From Clostridiaceae bacterium (GTDB lineage: Bacteria > Bacillota > Clostridia > Acetivibrionales > DUMC01), in the NCBI GenBank assembly GCA_012512865.1, contig JAAZDH010000001.1, positions 1-13,393 on the forward strand: a stretch of 13,393 nucleotides of DNA, read 5' to 3'. How positions within the stretch are numbered: position 1 is the first letter of the stretch; every line of letters starts with the position of its first letter. Below the pieces are notes generated by a model. The model saw only the letters and a program-made list of their open reading frames with translations, made no database searches and was not told the DNA's origin. Made by a program: the position numbers and the translations under genes. Shown here in pieces: positions 6,932 to 13,393 of the stretch.

Positions 6932-6961
6932 AAAGCAGCAGCAATCAAGCTGCTGCTTTTT
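6932..6961 (+). terminator. intrinsic terminator after rpmF, possibly bidirectional
   Basis: AAAGCAGCAGC (6932-6942) pairs perfectly with GCTGCTGCTTT (6949-6959) around a 6-base loop, and T's run from 6957 to 6961. The A-rich stretch just upstream would supply a U-run on the opposite strand, so it could stop transcription from either side. It ends 36 bases before the DUF512 gene, leaving little room for a promoter after it, so that gene may depend on read-through. Confidence 0.85.
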
Positions 6962-6997
6962 AACTAGCAGCAGGAGCAATGAAAGGCAGGAAAAAAG

Positions 6998-8428
6998 ATG
7001 GATGGCAAGAGAGGCCCCTTGGTGCACCAGGTTGTTGCAGGAAGTATAGCAGAAGAAATCGGGATTCAAAAGGGAGATTATATTTTAGCTATTAACGGGA
7101 AAAAAATAGAAGATATTTTTGATTATAAGTTTTTCACAACTGAAAACAAGTTGAACATGGAAATACAAAAAGAAGACGGCAGGGTATGGAGAATCAACAT
7201 CCTAAAAGAAGAATATGAAGACCTTGGTATAGAATTTGCCGATCCCTTGTTTAACGGGACGAAGAGGTGCGCAAACAAGTGTATTTTCTGTTTTATCGAC
7301 CAATTGCCCGGGGGAATGAGGAAAACCCTGTATTTTAAAGATGATGACATCAGGCTGTCGTTTTTATGCGGTAATTATGTTACCTTAACCAATCTTAAGG
7401 ACAAGGATTTGGAAAGAATAATAAATTACCGCATGTCTCCAATAAATATTTCAGTTCATACAACAAATCCGGCCCTGAGGGCCTTTATGCTTGGAAACAA
7501 ATTTGCAAGCGATATATTGGAAAGGATAAGGAAAATTATCAATGCCGGTATACAAGTGAATTGCCAGGTAGTATTATGCAGGGGGATAAATGACGGCAAG
7601 GAGCTGGATAATACAATAAAGGATTTGTCGGAACTGTATCCTGGAATTAACAGCATTTCAATTGTACCGGTAGGGATAACCAGGTACAGGGAGAACCTTT
7701 TTAAACTTGAGCCTTATGACAGGGAAGCAGCCCTGGGTGTTATAGCACAAGTTGAAGCATGGCAAAACAAGCTGCTTGAAACCAAAGGCTCGAGGGTTGT
7801 TTACCTTGCGGATGAATTCTATATTTTAGCAGGGAGTGAACTCCCAGGGTATGACGAGTATGAAGGTTTCCCCCAGCTGGAAAACGGGGTTGGCCTTGTT
7901 ACCTTGTTTAAACATGAATTTTTTATGCGCCTGGATAAAATGATGCATAAAGAGAAAGACAGTAATGAAAACAAAGAGGAAAATGAAGATGGGAACAAGG
8001 AGGAAAACCGAAAAAAACAAGAATTAAAGCCTGAATTGCCCAGTGCCCCGGGGAATTTTCACAGGGTTCTAAGCGTGGCAACCGGGGTCTTGGCAAGGAA
8101 GTTCATAAAAGAACTGGCACAGGAATTGGAAAGAATATATAATAGTGTTAAGATAAATGTGTATCCTATAAAATGCAGCTTTTTTGGAGAACATGTAACA
8201 GTGGCGGGGCTTTTAACCGGGCAGGATATTGTTAAGGAGCTCTCCGGGAAAGACCTGGGGCGTGAACTGCTTATCCCTGCAACAACGCTCAAATCCGGCA
8301 GTCAAGTATTTTTGGACGATTACACGGTAAAACAGGTTGAGGATATGCTGGGTATAAGGGTAAGGGTCATTGAACCCAATGGCAAATCGTTTATTGACGC
8401 CGTCCTGGGGATATGCACCAATATATAG
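6998..8428 (+). CDS. PDZ/radical-SAM DUF512 family protein
   Basis: This 476-residue protein belongs to the DUF512 group of radical-SAM enzymes, common in Clostridia and cyanobacteria and of unknown substrate. A PDZ-like domain spans about residues 5-70 (G-S-I-A-E-E-I-G, D-Y-I-L-A-I-N-G). It is followed by the radical-SAM cluster motif C-A-N-K-C-I-F-C with C91, C95 and C98 for a 4Fe-4S cluster, then D-D-D-I-R-L-S-F-L, T-L-T-N-L and Y-E-G-F-P-Q-L-E-N-G-V-G. The C-terminal DUF512 domain starts after an unusual Glu/Lys/Asn-rich linker at about residues 316-347. The usual L-H-G-N after the cluster reads L-C-G-N. AGGCAGG (6984-6990) lies 7 bases before the ATG. A neighbouring der gene is the normal context, which hints at a link to translation or ribosomes, but the reaction is not known. 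Confidence 0.9.
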   Translation: MDGKRGPLVHQVVAGSIAEEIGIQKGDYILAINGKKIEDIFDYKFFTTENKLNMEIQKEDGRVWRINILKEEYEDLGIEFADPLFNGTKRCANKCIFCFIDQLPGGMRKTLYFKDDDIRLSFLCGNYVTLTNLKDKDLERIINYRMSPINISVHTTNPALRAFMLGNKFASDILERIRKIINAGIQVNCQVVLCRGINDGKELDNTIKDLSELYPGINSISIVPVGITRYRENLFKLEPYDREAALGVIAQVEAWQNKLLETKGSRVVYLADEFYILAGSELPGYDEYEGFPQLENGVGLVTLFKHEFFMRLDKMMHKEKDSNENKEENEDGNKEENRKKQELKPELPSAPGNFHRVLSVATGVLARKFIKELAQELERIYNSVKINVYPIKCSFFGEHVTVAGLLTGQDIVKELSGKDLGRELLIPATTLKSGSQVFLDDYTVKQVEDMLGIRVRVIEPNGKSFIDAVLGICTNI

Positions 8429-8522
8429 ATGTAGATGCATTGCCGTCGGCGGTATCCAGGTGCATTTCCAACAGGGGGAAAGGCAGGGAGGACGGCCATG
8501 GTTGCAACATGGAGGTGAAAAG

Positions 8523-9869
8523 ATGGCAATACCTATTGTAGCCATAGTGGGAAGGCCCAACGTGGGTAAATCCGCTTTGTTTAATTATATTACAGGAAAA
8601 AGAATATCAATTGTGGAAGGTACGCCGGGTATAACCCGGGACAGGATATACGCGGAAGCGGAGTGGAGAAACAAGAGGTTTATCGTGATTGATACGGGAG
8701 GGTTGGAGCCTAACCCGCGGGATGAGATAATGCAGCAAATGCAGCGACAGACGGAGATTGCAATTGAAACCGCGGATGTTATTGTTTTCATGGTTGATGT
8801 CAAGGACGGCCTTACGGCTGCCGACCATGAAATTGCAAACATGCTCAGGAAAACGAAAAAACCGGTAATACTAGCCGTCAACAAGGTTGACAGGTTAGGG
8901 GACATGCCAACCGGGGTGTACGAGTTTTATAATCTTGGGCTAGGGGAACCAATTCCCATCTCGGCCATACATGGTTTGGCCATAGGGGAATTGCTGGATG
9001 AAATATATAATCATTTTCCAAGGCATGGTAGTGATGATCCGGATGCTGAATCAATAAAAGTGGCTGTTGTGGGGAAACCGAATGCGGGCAAGTCATCCCT
9101 TATAAACAAGATTCTTGGTGAAGAAAGGATGATTGTCACCGACATCCCGGGAACGACGAGGGATGCGGTTGACACATACCTGGAAAGGGGAAGTGACAGG
9201 TTTATATTTATTGATACCGCCGGGATAAGGAGAAAGAGCAAGATAACCAGCAACATAGAAAGATACAGTATAGTCCGCTCGTGGGCTGCCATTGAAAGGG
9301 CCGATGTGTGCCTGGTCATGATTGATGCACAGGACGGGGTTACGGAGCAGGATACGAAAATTGCCGGTTATGCCCATGAAAAGGGCAAGGCCTCCATAAT
9401 TGTCGTAAACAAGTGGGACCTCGTGGAAAAACAAACCGGGACCCTTGAAGAATATAAGAAAGATGTAATGGAAAAACTGGGATTCATGACTTATGCCCCT
9501 GTTATATTTATATCAGCGCTAACCGGGCAAAGGATCAATTCCATATTTGACATGGTTAAGCAAGTTATGGGACAATCGATGCTGAAGATACCTACAGGGG
9601 TTTTGAATGAAGTAATAAGCGAAGCGGTGGTAATGGTACAGCCTCCTTCAGATAAGGGAAAAAACCTTAAAATATATTACGCGGTTCAAACTGGTGTTAA
9701 ACCGCCTGTTTTCCTTATTTTTATAAATGACAGGGAATTAATGCATTTTTCATATGAAAGATACCTGGAAAACCAGTTAAGAAAGACTTTCGGGTTTATA
9801 GGCACCCCTATAGTGCTGAAATACAAGGAGAAGAAAAGTGAGGCGGTTCTTGGTGAATACGGTTGTTAA
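8523..9869 (+). CDS. der: ribosome biogenesis GTPase Der (EngA)
   Basis: Der is an essential double GTPase needed for maturation of the 50S ribosomal subunit. The 448-residue product has two G domains in tandem: the first with G-R-P-N-V-G-K-S, T-P-G-I-T-R-D, D-T-G-G and N-K-V-D, the second with G-K-P-N-A-G-K-S-S, I-P-G-T-T-R-D, D-T-A-G and N-K-W-D, followed by a KH-like C-terminal domain ending near F-G-F-I-G-T-P-I. The protein continues about a dozen residues beyond that point and its end overlaps the plsY start by 32 bases. ATG 8523 is chosen because GGAGGTGA (8511-8518) lies just ahead and the protein opens directly into the first G domain; the frame is open further upstream but overlaps the DUF512 gene. 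It is probably co-transcribed with plsY and gpsA. Confidence 0.97.
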   Translation: MAIPIVAIVGRPNVGKSALFNYITGKRISIVEGTPGITRDRIYAEAEWRNKRFIVIDTGGLEPNPRDEIMQQMQRQTEIAIETADVIVFMVDVKDGLTAADHEIANMLRKTKKPVILAVNKVDRLGDMPTGVYEFYNLGLGEPIPISAIHGLAIGELLDEIYNHFPRHGSDDPDAESIKVAVVGKPNAGKSSLINKILGEERMIVTDIPGTTRDAVDTYLERGSDRFIFIDTAGIRRKSKITSNIERYSIVRSWAAIERADVCLVMIDAQDGVTEQDTKIAGYAHEKGKASIIVVNKWDLVEKQTGTLEEYKKDVMEKLGFMTYAPVIFISALTGQRINSIFDMVKQVMGQSMLKIPTGVLNEVISEAVVMVQPPSDKGKNLKIYYAVQTGVKPPVFLIFINDRELMHFSYERYLENQLRKTFGFIGTPIVLKYKEKKSEAVLGEYGC

Positions 9870-10467
9870 GCTGGCCGTGGCAGCGATTACAGGTTATTTG
9901 CTTGGAAGTATCAATACTTCGCTGGTTGTTGGCAAATTCTATAAGATTGACATTAGGAAACATGGAAGCGGAAACGCGGGTGTTACCAATACATTAAGGA
10001 TACTTGGCAAAACTGCTGCCTTGCTGGTGCTGGCAGGGGACGCTTTAAAAGGGATTTTGGCCTGCCTTACTGGCCATTTTCTTGCAGGGGAGACGGGAAC
10101 CATCATAGGGGGAGGGTTCTCAATCCTTGGGCATAACTGGCCGGTATATTTCGGGTTAAAGGGCGGAAAAGGAGTCCTTACTTCCTTTGCCGTCATGGTT
10201 TTTACTGATTGGAAGCTGGCAATGGTCACCCTTGCTGTTTTCATGGTTGTTGTTTTGTTAACCAGGTACGTGTCTTTAGGTTCCATCGTTGGAGCGGTGG
10301 CTTTGCCTGTTGCGGCTGTTTTGCTAAACCGTGATGTTAAAATAATTATTTTTTCGGTATTACTTGGGTTGCTCGTGATTATGCGCCATCGTTCAAATAT
10401 TGAAAGATTGATAAACGGCACTGAATCCAGGCTGGGAAGAAATCAAGGCGATGATGTGAAAAGGTGA
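9838..10467 (+). CDS. plsY: glycerol-3-phosphate acyltransferase PlsY
   Basis: PlsY is the membrane enzyme that moves the acyl group from acyl phosphate to glycerol-3-phosphate, the first step of phospholipid synthesis in most Bacillota. The 209-residue product is hydrophobic, with about five membrane segments, and carries the three family loops: G-S-I-N-T-S and I-R-K-H-G-S-G-N-A-G near the N-terminus, G-H-N-W-P-V-Y-F-G-L-K-G-G-K-G in the middle, and M-R-H-R-S-N-I-E-R near the C-terminus. GTG 9838 is chosen because AGGAG (9826-9830) lies 7 bases ahead; an in-frame GTG at 9853 is the alternative. It overlaps the end of der and is followed after 4 bases by gpsA, which makes its substrate. The matching PlsX gene is not in the window. 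Confidence 0.95.
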   Translation: MRRFLVNTVVKLAVAAITGYLLGSINTSLVVGKFYKIDIRKHGSGNAGVTNTLRILGKTAALLVLAGDALKGILACLTGHFLAGETGTIIGGGFSILGHNWPVYFGLKGGKGVLTSFAVMVFTDWKLAMVTLAVFMVVVLLTRYVSLGSIVGAVALPVAAVLLNRDVKIIIFSVLLGLLVIMRHRSNIERLINGTESRLGRNQGDDVKR

Positions 10468-10471
10468 TATT

Positions 10472-11479
10472 ATGAAACAGGCAAATATTACGATTATCGG
10501 TGCGGGAAGTATGGGTACGGCGCTTTCAATACTTTTGTCGAACAATGGCCACAAGGTAAAAATATGGACTCCATTTTCAAGGGAAGCCGACATGATAAAT
10601 GAAACGAGAGAACAGGTGGAAAAGCTTCCGGGTGTCAAGATACCTGGAAACGTATCCTGCACGTCAGATATGGAGGAGGCATTGCAAGGTGCAAAAGTGG
10701 TTGTGTTGGCAATTCCAGCCCAAACAATAAGACCAACCATCAAAAAGATGTTGAAATATGTAAGCAGGGAAATGCTGGTTACCTGTTTTTCAAAGGGGTT
10801 GGAAGAAAACAGCGGCCTTCGCTTGTCCGAGGTGGTTTTACAGGAAATGCCGGGAATAAGGTATGTTGCACTTTCGGGGCCGTGCCACGCGGAAGAATTG
10901 GCCGTGGGAATTCCCACGGCTTATGTCGCGGCGTCCGATGACGAGCAGGCGGCAGAGCGGGCCCAGGATATATTCATGTCTCCCGTGTTCAGGGTATATA
11001 CTAACAGGGATATAATCGGGGTTGAACTTGGAGGGGCGCTGAAAAACGTCATAGCCTTGTGCGCCGGGATATCTGACGGGTTAGGGTATGGAGATAACAC
11101 CAAGGCGGCGTTGATAACAAGAGGAATAGCGGAGATAACAAGATTGGGTGTGGCCCTGGGCGCAAATCCCCACACTTTTTCAGGGCTTGCAGGCATAGGA
11201 GATTTGGTTGTTACATGTACCAGTATGCACAGCCGGAATAGAAGGGCAGGAATTCTTATCGGCAAGGGAAAAAGCGTGGATGAAGCAATCAGCGAGGTTA
11301 AAATGGTTGTTGAAGGCATATCAACTGCAAAAGCTGCATATAGCCTGGCCAGGCGGGAAAACGTAACCATGCCCATAACCTTAGAGGCAAATGAAGTTTT
11401 GTTCTACGGCAAAAACCCGAGGGACGCGGTCATGGATTTGATGATGAGGGACAAAACGTGTGAAATAGTTTTAGCTTGA
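10472..11479 (+). CDS. gpsA: NAD(P)-dependent glycerol-3-phosphate dehydrogenase
   Basis: GpsA reduces dihydroxyacetone phosphate to sn-glycerol-3-phosphate, the backbone for phospholipids. The 335-residue product has a Rossmann nucleotide site at the N-terminus (I-I-G-A-G-S-M-G-T-A), the segment C-F-S-K-G-L near residue 108, the substrate loop S-G-P-C-H-A-E-E, the catalytic-lysine segment G-A-L-K-N-V-I-A, and the C-terminal signature G-L-A-G-I-G-D-L with S-R-N-R-R. The loop has Cys where many members have Ser, an acceptable variant. An AAAAGGTGA site overlaps the plsY stop, ahead of the ATG. It is the last gene of the der-plsY-gpsA group; I see no good terminator after it. Confidence 0.97.
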   Translation: MKQANITIIGAGSMGTALSILLSNNGHKVKIWTPFSREADMINETREQVEKLPGVKIPGNVSCTSDMEEALQGAKVVVLAIPAQTIRPTIKKMLKYVSREMLVTCFSKGLEENSGLRLSEVVLQEMPGIRYVALSGPCHAEELAVGIPTAYVAASDDEQAAERAQDIFMSPVFRVYTNRDIIGVELGGALKNVIALCAGISDGLGYGDNTKAALITRGIAEITRLGVALGANPHTFSGLAGIGDLVVTCTSMHSRNRRAGILIGKGKSVDEAISEVKMVVEGISTAKAAYSLARRENVTMPITLEANEVLFYGKNPRDAVMDLMMRDKTCEIVLA

Positions 11480-11600
11480 ATTATCTTGAATCATCTTAAA
11501 TTATTATATTTATAATATTATGTTTCTTTTACCGCGTTTAAGAAAAGCAATCAATTGACCTGGCCTGCGTAAACAAGGGCTTTGCTTTTATTCTCAATTG

Positions 11601-11674
11601 TGATAAATTGTATGATAATTTTTATATCTTAAATTATATGATAAATTGTATATGATAAATTATATATGATAAAG
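11601..11674. repeat. scattered TGATAA repeats upstream of the TIM-barrel gene
   Basis: TGATAA occurs at 11601, 11613, 11639, 11653 and 11667, with the longer form TGATAAATTGTA at 11601-11612 and 11639-11650. The last three copies are 14 bases apart. They lie directly upstream of and over the presumed promoter, so they may be operator sites or simple AT-rich drift. The rest of the 247-base gap after gpsA (11480-11600) shows nothing I can name. Confidence 0.4.
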
Positions 11675-11680
11675 TATAAT
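11652..11680 (+). promoter_or_regulatory. candidate promoter for the TIM-barrel gene
   Basis: ATGATA (11652-11657) and TATAAT (11675-11680) are 17 bases apart. The -10 is perfect and the -35 matches TTGACA at four of six positions. It lies about 47 bases before the ATG at 11727. Its -35 overlaps one of the TGATAA repeats, which would suit repressor control. Confidence 0.5.
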
Positions 11681-11726
11681 AATGATGTAAACATTATGGC
11701 AAATAAGATTACGAGGGGTGATTTTT

Positions 11727-12485
11727 ATGGATGTGGGAAAGCTGGTTGCGCAATTGTACACGGTGAAGGATTTTACGCAAACTCCCGGGGAAATTGAAAA
11801 AACCTTGAAAAAAGTCAAGGAAATTGGTTATGGCGCGGTGCAGGTGTCGGGAATCGGCCCCATAGACCCGTATCATTTAAAGAACTTGGCGGACGAGGCC
11901 GGTGTACAAATCGTAGTTACCCATGTACCTTATGGCAGGATGATAAACGATTTCGACGCCCTGGTAAAAGAGCATAAAATTTGGAATTGCGAATATGTCG
12001 GCCTTGGCAGCATGCCCCCGGAGTATTCCAGGGATTATGACGGGTATGCCAGGTTTGCCAGGGATTTTTCCGGTATTGCCAGGAAGTTCGCCGACCATGG
12101 ACTGAAATTTGTATATCACAATCATGACTTTGAATTTGAGAAGTATAACGGGAAAACAGGCCTGGAAATAATATTCGACGAATCTGATCCTGAAGTATTC
12201 GGCTTTGAGATTGATACTTACTGGGTGCAAGCGGGAGGCGCCGATCCCGTGGCATGGACCAGGAAAGTAAAAGGACGAATGGAGGTAATACACCTTAAAG
12301 ATATGGCAATTAAGGAACGCAAACAGGTATTTGCCGAGATAGGGGAGGGAAATCTTAATTGGTCCGAGATATTGAAGGCTTGCAATGATATTGGAGTAAG
12401 ATGGTATTGCGTGGAGCAGGACGTATGCCCGGGAGACCCCTTTGAAAGCCTTGCAATTAGTTTCAGGAACCTTAAGGCCATGTGA
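11727..12485 (+). CDS. sugar phosphate isomerase/epimerase, xylose-isomerase-like TIM barrel
   Basis: This 252-residue protein belongs to the xylose-isomerase-like TIM-barrel superfamily (AP endonuclease family 2, IolE-like), whose members isomerise, epimerise or dehydrate sugars and inositol derivatives using a divalent metal. The expected metal-ligand segments are present in order: Y-H-N-H-D-F-E-F (about residue 130), F-E-I-D-T-Y-W-V-Q-A-G-G, H-L-K-D-M, and the late strand Y-C-V-E-Q-D. E-I-G-E-G-N-L-N-W is another family mark. ATG 11727 is chosen over an in-frame GTG at 11718 because GAGGGGTG (11713-11720) is then the binding site. There is no signal peptide, so it should be cytosolic. A second family member follows after 179 bases. 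The substrate cannot be told from the sequence. Confidence 0.88.
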   Translation: MDVGKLVAQLYTVKDFTQTPGEIEKTLKKVKEIGYGAVQVSGIGPIDPYHLKNLADEAGVQIVVTHVPYGRMINDFDALVKEHKIWNCEYVGLGSMPPEYSRDYDGYARFARDFSGIARKFADHGLKFVYHNHDFEFEKYNGKTGLEIIFDESDPEVFGFEIDTYWVQAGGADPVAWTRKVKGRMEVIHLKDMAIKERKQVFAEIGEGNLNWSEILKACNDIGVRWYCVEQDVCPGDPFESLAISFRNLKAM

Positions 12486-12496
12486 AATCCAGGCCA

Positions 12497-12593
12497 TGTA
12501 TAAATAAAACAAGTGCGTGTAGTAAAATAGGTACATATAATAAAAGCATGTTGTGTAATTAAAGCAATGATGTAGGTTGTATAAATGAAACAA
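12497..12593. repeat. imperfect 16-bp direct repeat between the two TIM-barrel genes
   Basis: TGTATAAATAAAACAA (12497-12512) recurs as TGTATAAATGAAACAA (12578-12593), 81 bases on with one mismatch. The spacer is AT-rich and has many ATG/GTA words. TATAAT at 12536-12541 could be a -10 box, but its -35 region is poor. No terminator or RNA gene is seen in 12486-12664. Confidence 0.4.
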
Positions 12594-12664
12594 AGGCATA
12601 AGATGCCTAAATGAAAGCAATAAAAAATAAATGATGTGAAGTTACAGGAAGGGGTGAATGAAAA

Positions 12665-13393
12665 ATGATGAAAAATTTTATCCTTAGCGCTTTTGCTGAT
12701 GAGATCGATGAAAACCTGGCAATTCAAATGGACGTCCTTGAGCAGCATGGTATTAAACATATTGAAATGAGGGGCGTAAACGGGAAGAACCTGTCAAAGT
12801 ACACGCTGGAGGAAGTAAAAGAAATAAAAAAACAGATCGATGACAGGGGTTTTAAAATCTCGGCAATAGGTTCTCCCATAGGGAAAATAATGATTACGGA
12901 TGATTTCAAGCCACACCTTGAGCTTTTCAAGCATGTGCTGGAAATTGCAAGCATCCTGGAAACAAGTTATGTAAGAATGTTCAGTTTCTACATACCCAAG
13001 GGCGAGGATCCTGCCGTATACAGGGATGAAGTAATGGAAAGGTGGAAAATGTTTGTTGATGAATCAAGAAATTATAACATTGTGCTTGCCCATGAAAATG
13101 AAAAAGACATATATGGCGATACGGCGGAACGTTGCCTTGATATAATCAAGACCATGGATTGCGATAATGTAAAAGCCGTATTTGACCCGGCCAATTTTGT
13201 ACAGTGCGGGGTGGAAACTTATCCCCATGCTTTTGAAATCCTAAAAACTCATATTGCTTACCTGCACATAAAAGACGCTAAAATTGACACCAAGCAGGTT
13301 GTGCCGGCGGGACACGGCGACGGAAGGGTCAATGACATATTGGGCGAGCTGGTATAGATGGGATTTAACGGCTTCCTTTCTTTGGAGCCCCAT
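12665..13393 (+). pseudogene. second TIM-barrel sugar phosphate isomerase/epimerase, interrupted by in-frame TAG, partial at window end
   Basis: The frame encodes a second xylose-isomerase-like TIM-barrel protein: N-terminal F-A-D-E-I-D, then A-H-E-N-E, F-D-P-A-N-F, L-H-I-K-D-A and A-G-H-G-D-G-R-V, which supply the glutamate, aspartate and histidine metal-ligand segments. GGGGTGA (12651-12657) lies 7 bases before ATG 12665. After 230 codons comes TAG (13355-13357), but the same frame continues M-G-F-N-G-F-L-S-L-E-P-H to the window edge. That is the conserved last-strand motif of this family, whose glutamate is normally a metal ligand. Stopping at the TAG would remove it. The gene is therefore an amber-interrupted pseudogene, a read-through gene or a sequence error; the true end lies outside the window. 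No frameshift is needed. Family assignment is firm, and the status of the gene is open. Confidence 0.8.

Larger units (their letters stand above)
6661..6997. other. AT-rich intergenic region with tandem repeats
   Basis: These 337 bases hold no gene I can support. The first 70 bases are almost pure A/T with two tandem duplications, then come isolated promoter-like hexamers (TTGACA at 6776-6781 and 6904-6909, TATAAA at 6860-6865) that do not pair at usable spacing, and finally a strong terminator hairpin at 6932-6961. The gene order that usually continues from rpmF is broken here. Confidence 0.6.

Noticed and set aside
8496..8512. CCATG / CATGG inverted repeat next to the der binding site.
   Set aside because: Only a 5-bp stem touching the Shine-Dalgarno sequence by two bases; too weak to claim control of translation.
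8370..8522. In-frame upstream extension of der.
   Set aside because: It overlaps the end of the DUF512 gene, is not Der-like, and a strong binding site precedes ATG 8523.
11500..11540. A/T palindrome followed by T-rich bases after gpsA as a terminator.
   Set aside because: The stem is entirely A-T with a 2-base loop, so it would not be stable enough to call.

Overview
This window looks like a chromosomal segment of a Gram-positive bacterium of the Bacillota, most likely class Clostridia. The evidence is strong purine-rich ribosome binding sites in front of almost every gene, a zinc-type ribosomal protein L32, AGG/AGA-dominated arginine codons, AT-rich spacers, and gene orders familiar from clostridia: pta-ackA-yceD(DUF177)-rpmF, then a PDZ/radical-SAM DUF512 gene next to der-plsY-gpsA. 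All genes I can support are on the + strand. The genus cannot be fixed from the sequence alone.

Layout: (1) 136-3374, gatC-gatA-gatB, the tRNA-dependent amidotransferase that makes Gln-tRNA(Gln) and/or Asn-tRNA(Asn). (2) 3611-5858, pta and ackA, the acetyl-CoA to acetate route that yields ATP, behind a recognisable promoter. (3) 5965-6660, DUF177 and rpmF behind a consensus TTGACA-N17-TATAAT promoter. (4) 6661-6997, an AT-rich spacer with two tandem duplications and a strong intrinsic terminator; the lipid genes (plsX and fab genes) that often follow rpmF are not here. (5) 6998-11479, the DUF512 radical-SAM gene, the ribosome-assembly GTPase der, and the phospholipid-precursor genes plsY and gpsA, tightly packed. 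PlsY uses glycerol-3-phosphate, which GpsA makes. (6) 11727-13393, two TIM-barrel sugar-phosphate isomerase/epimerase-like genes, the second interrupted by an in-frame amber codon and then cut by the window edge.

Most of the window is core housekeeping DNA. I see no phage, CRISPR, insertion sequence or defence system. Two observations stand out. First, GatA keeps its catalytic lysine (K79) and nucleophile (S178) at the standard positions, but the normally near-invariant G-G-S-S-G-G-S loop carrying the cis-serine (position 154) reads E-V-L-C-E-G-T, without an indel, and a nearby active-site block is also altered. This predicts a crippled or altered glutaminase inside an otherwise intact GatCAB operon. 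Second, the last gene has a TAG codon followed in the same frame by the conserved C-terminal family motif G-F-L-S-L-E-P-H, so it is a fresh pseudogene, a read-through gene or a sequence error.
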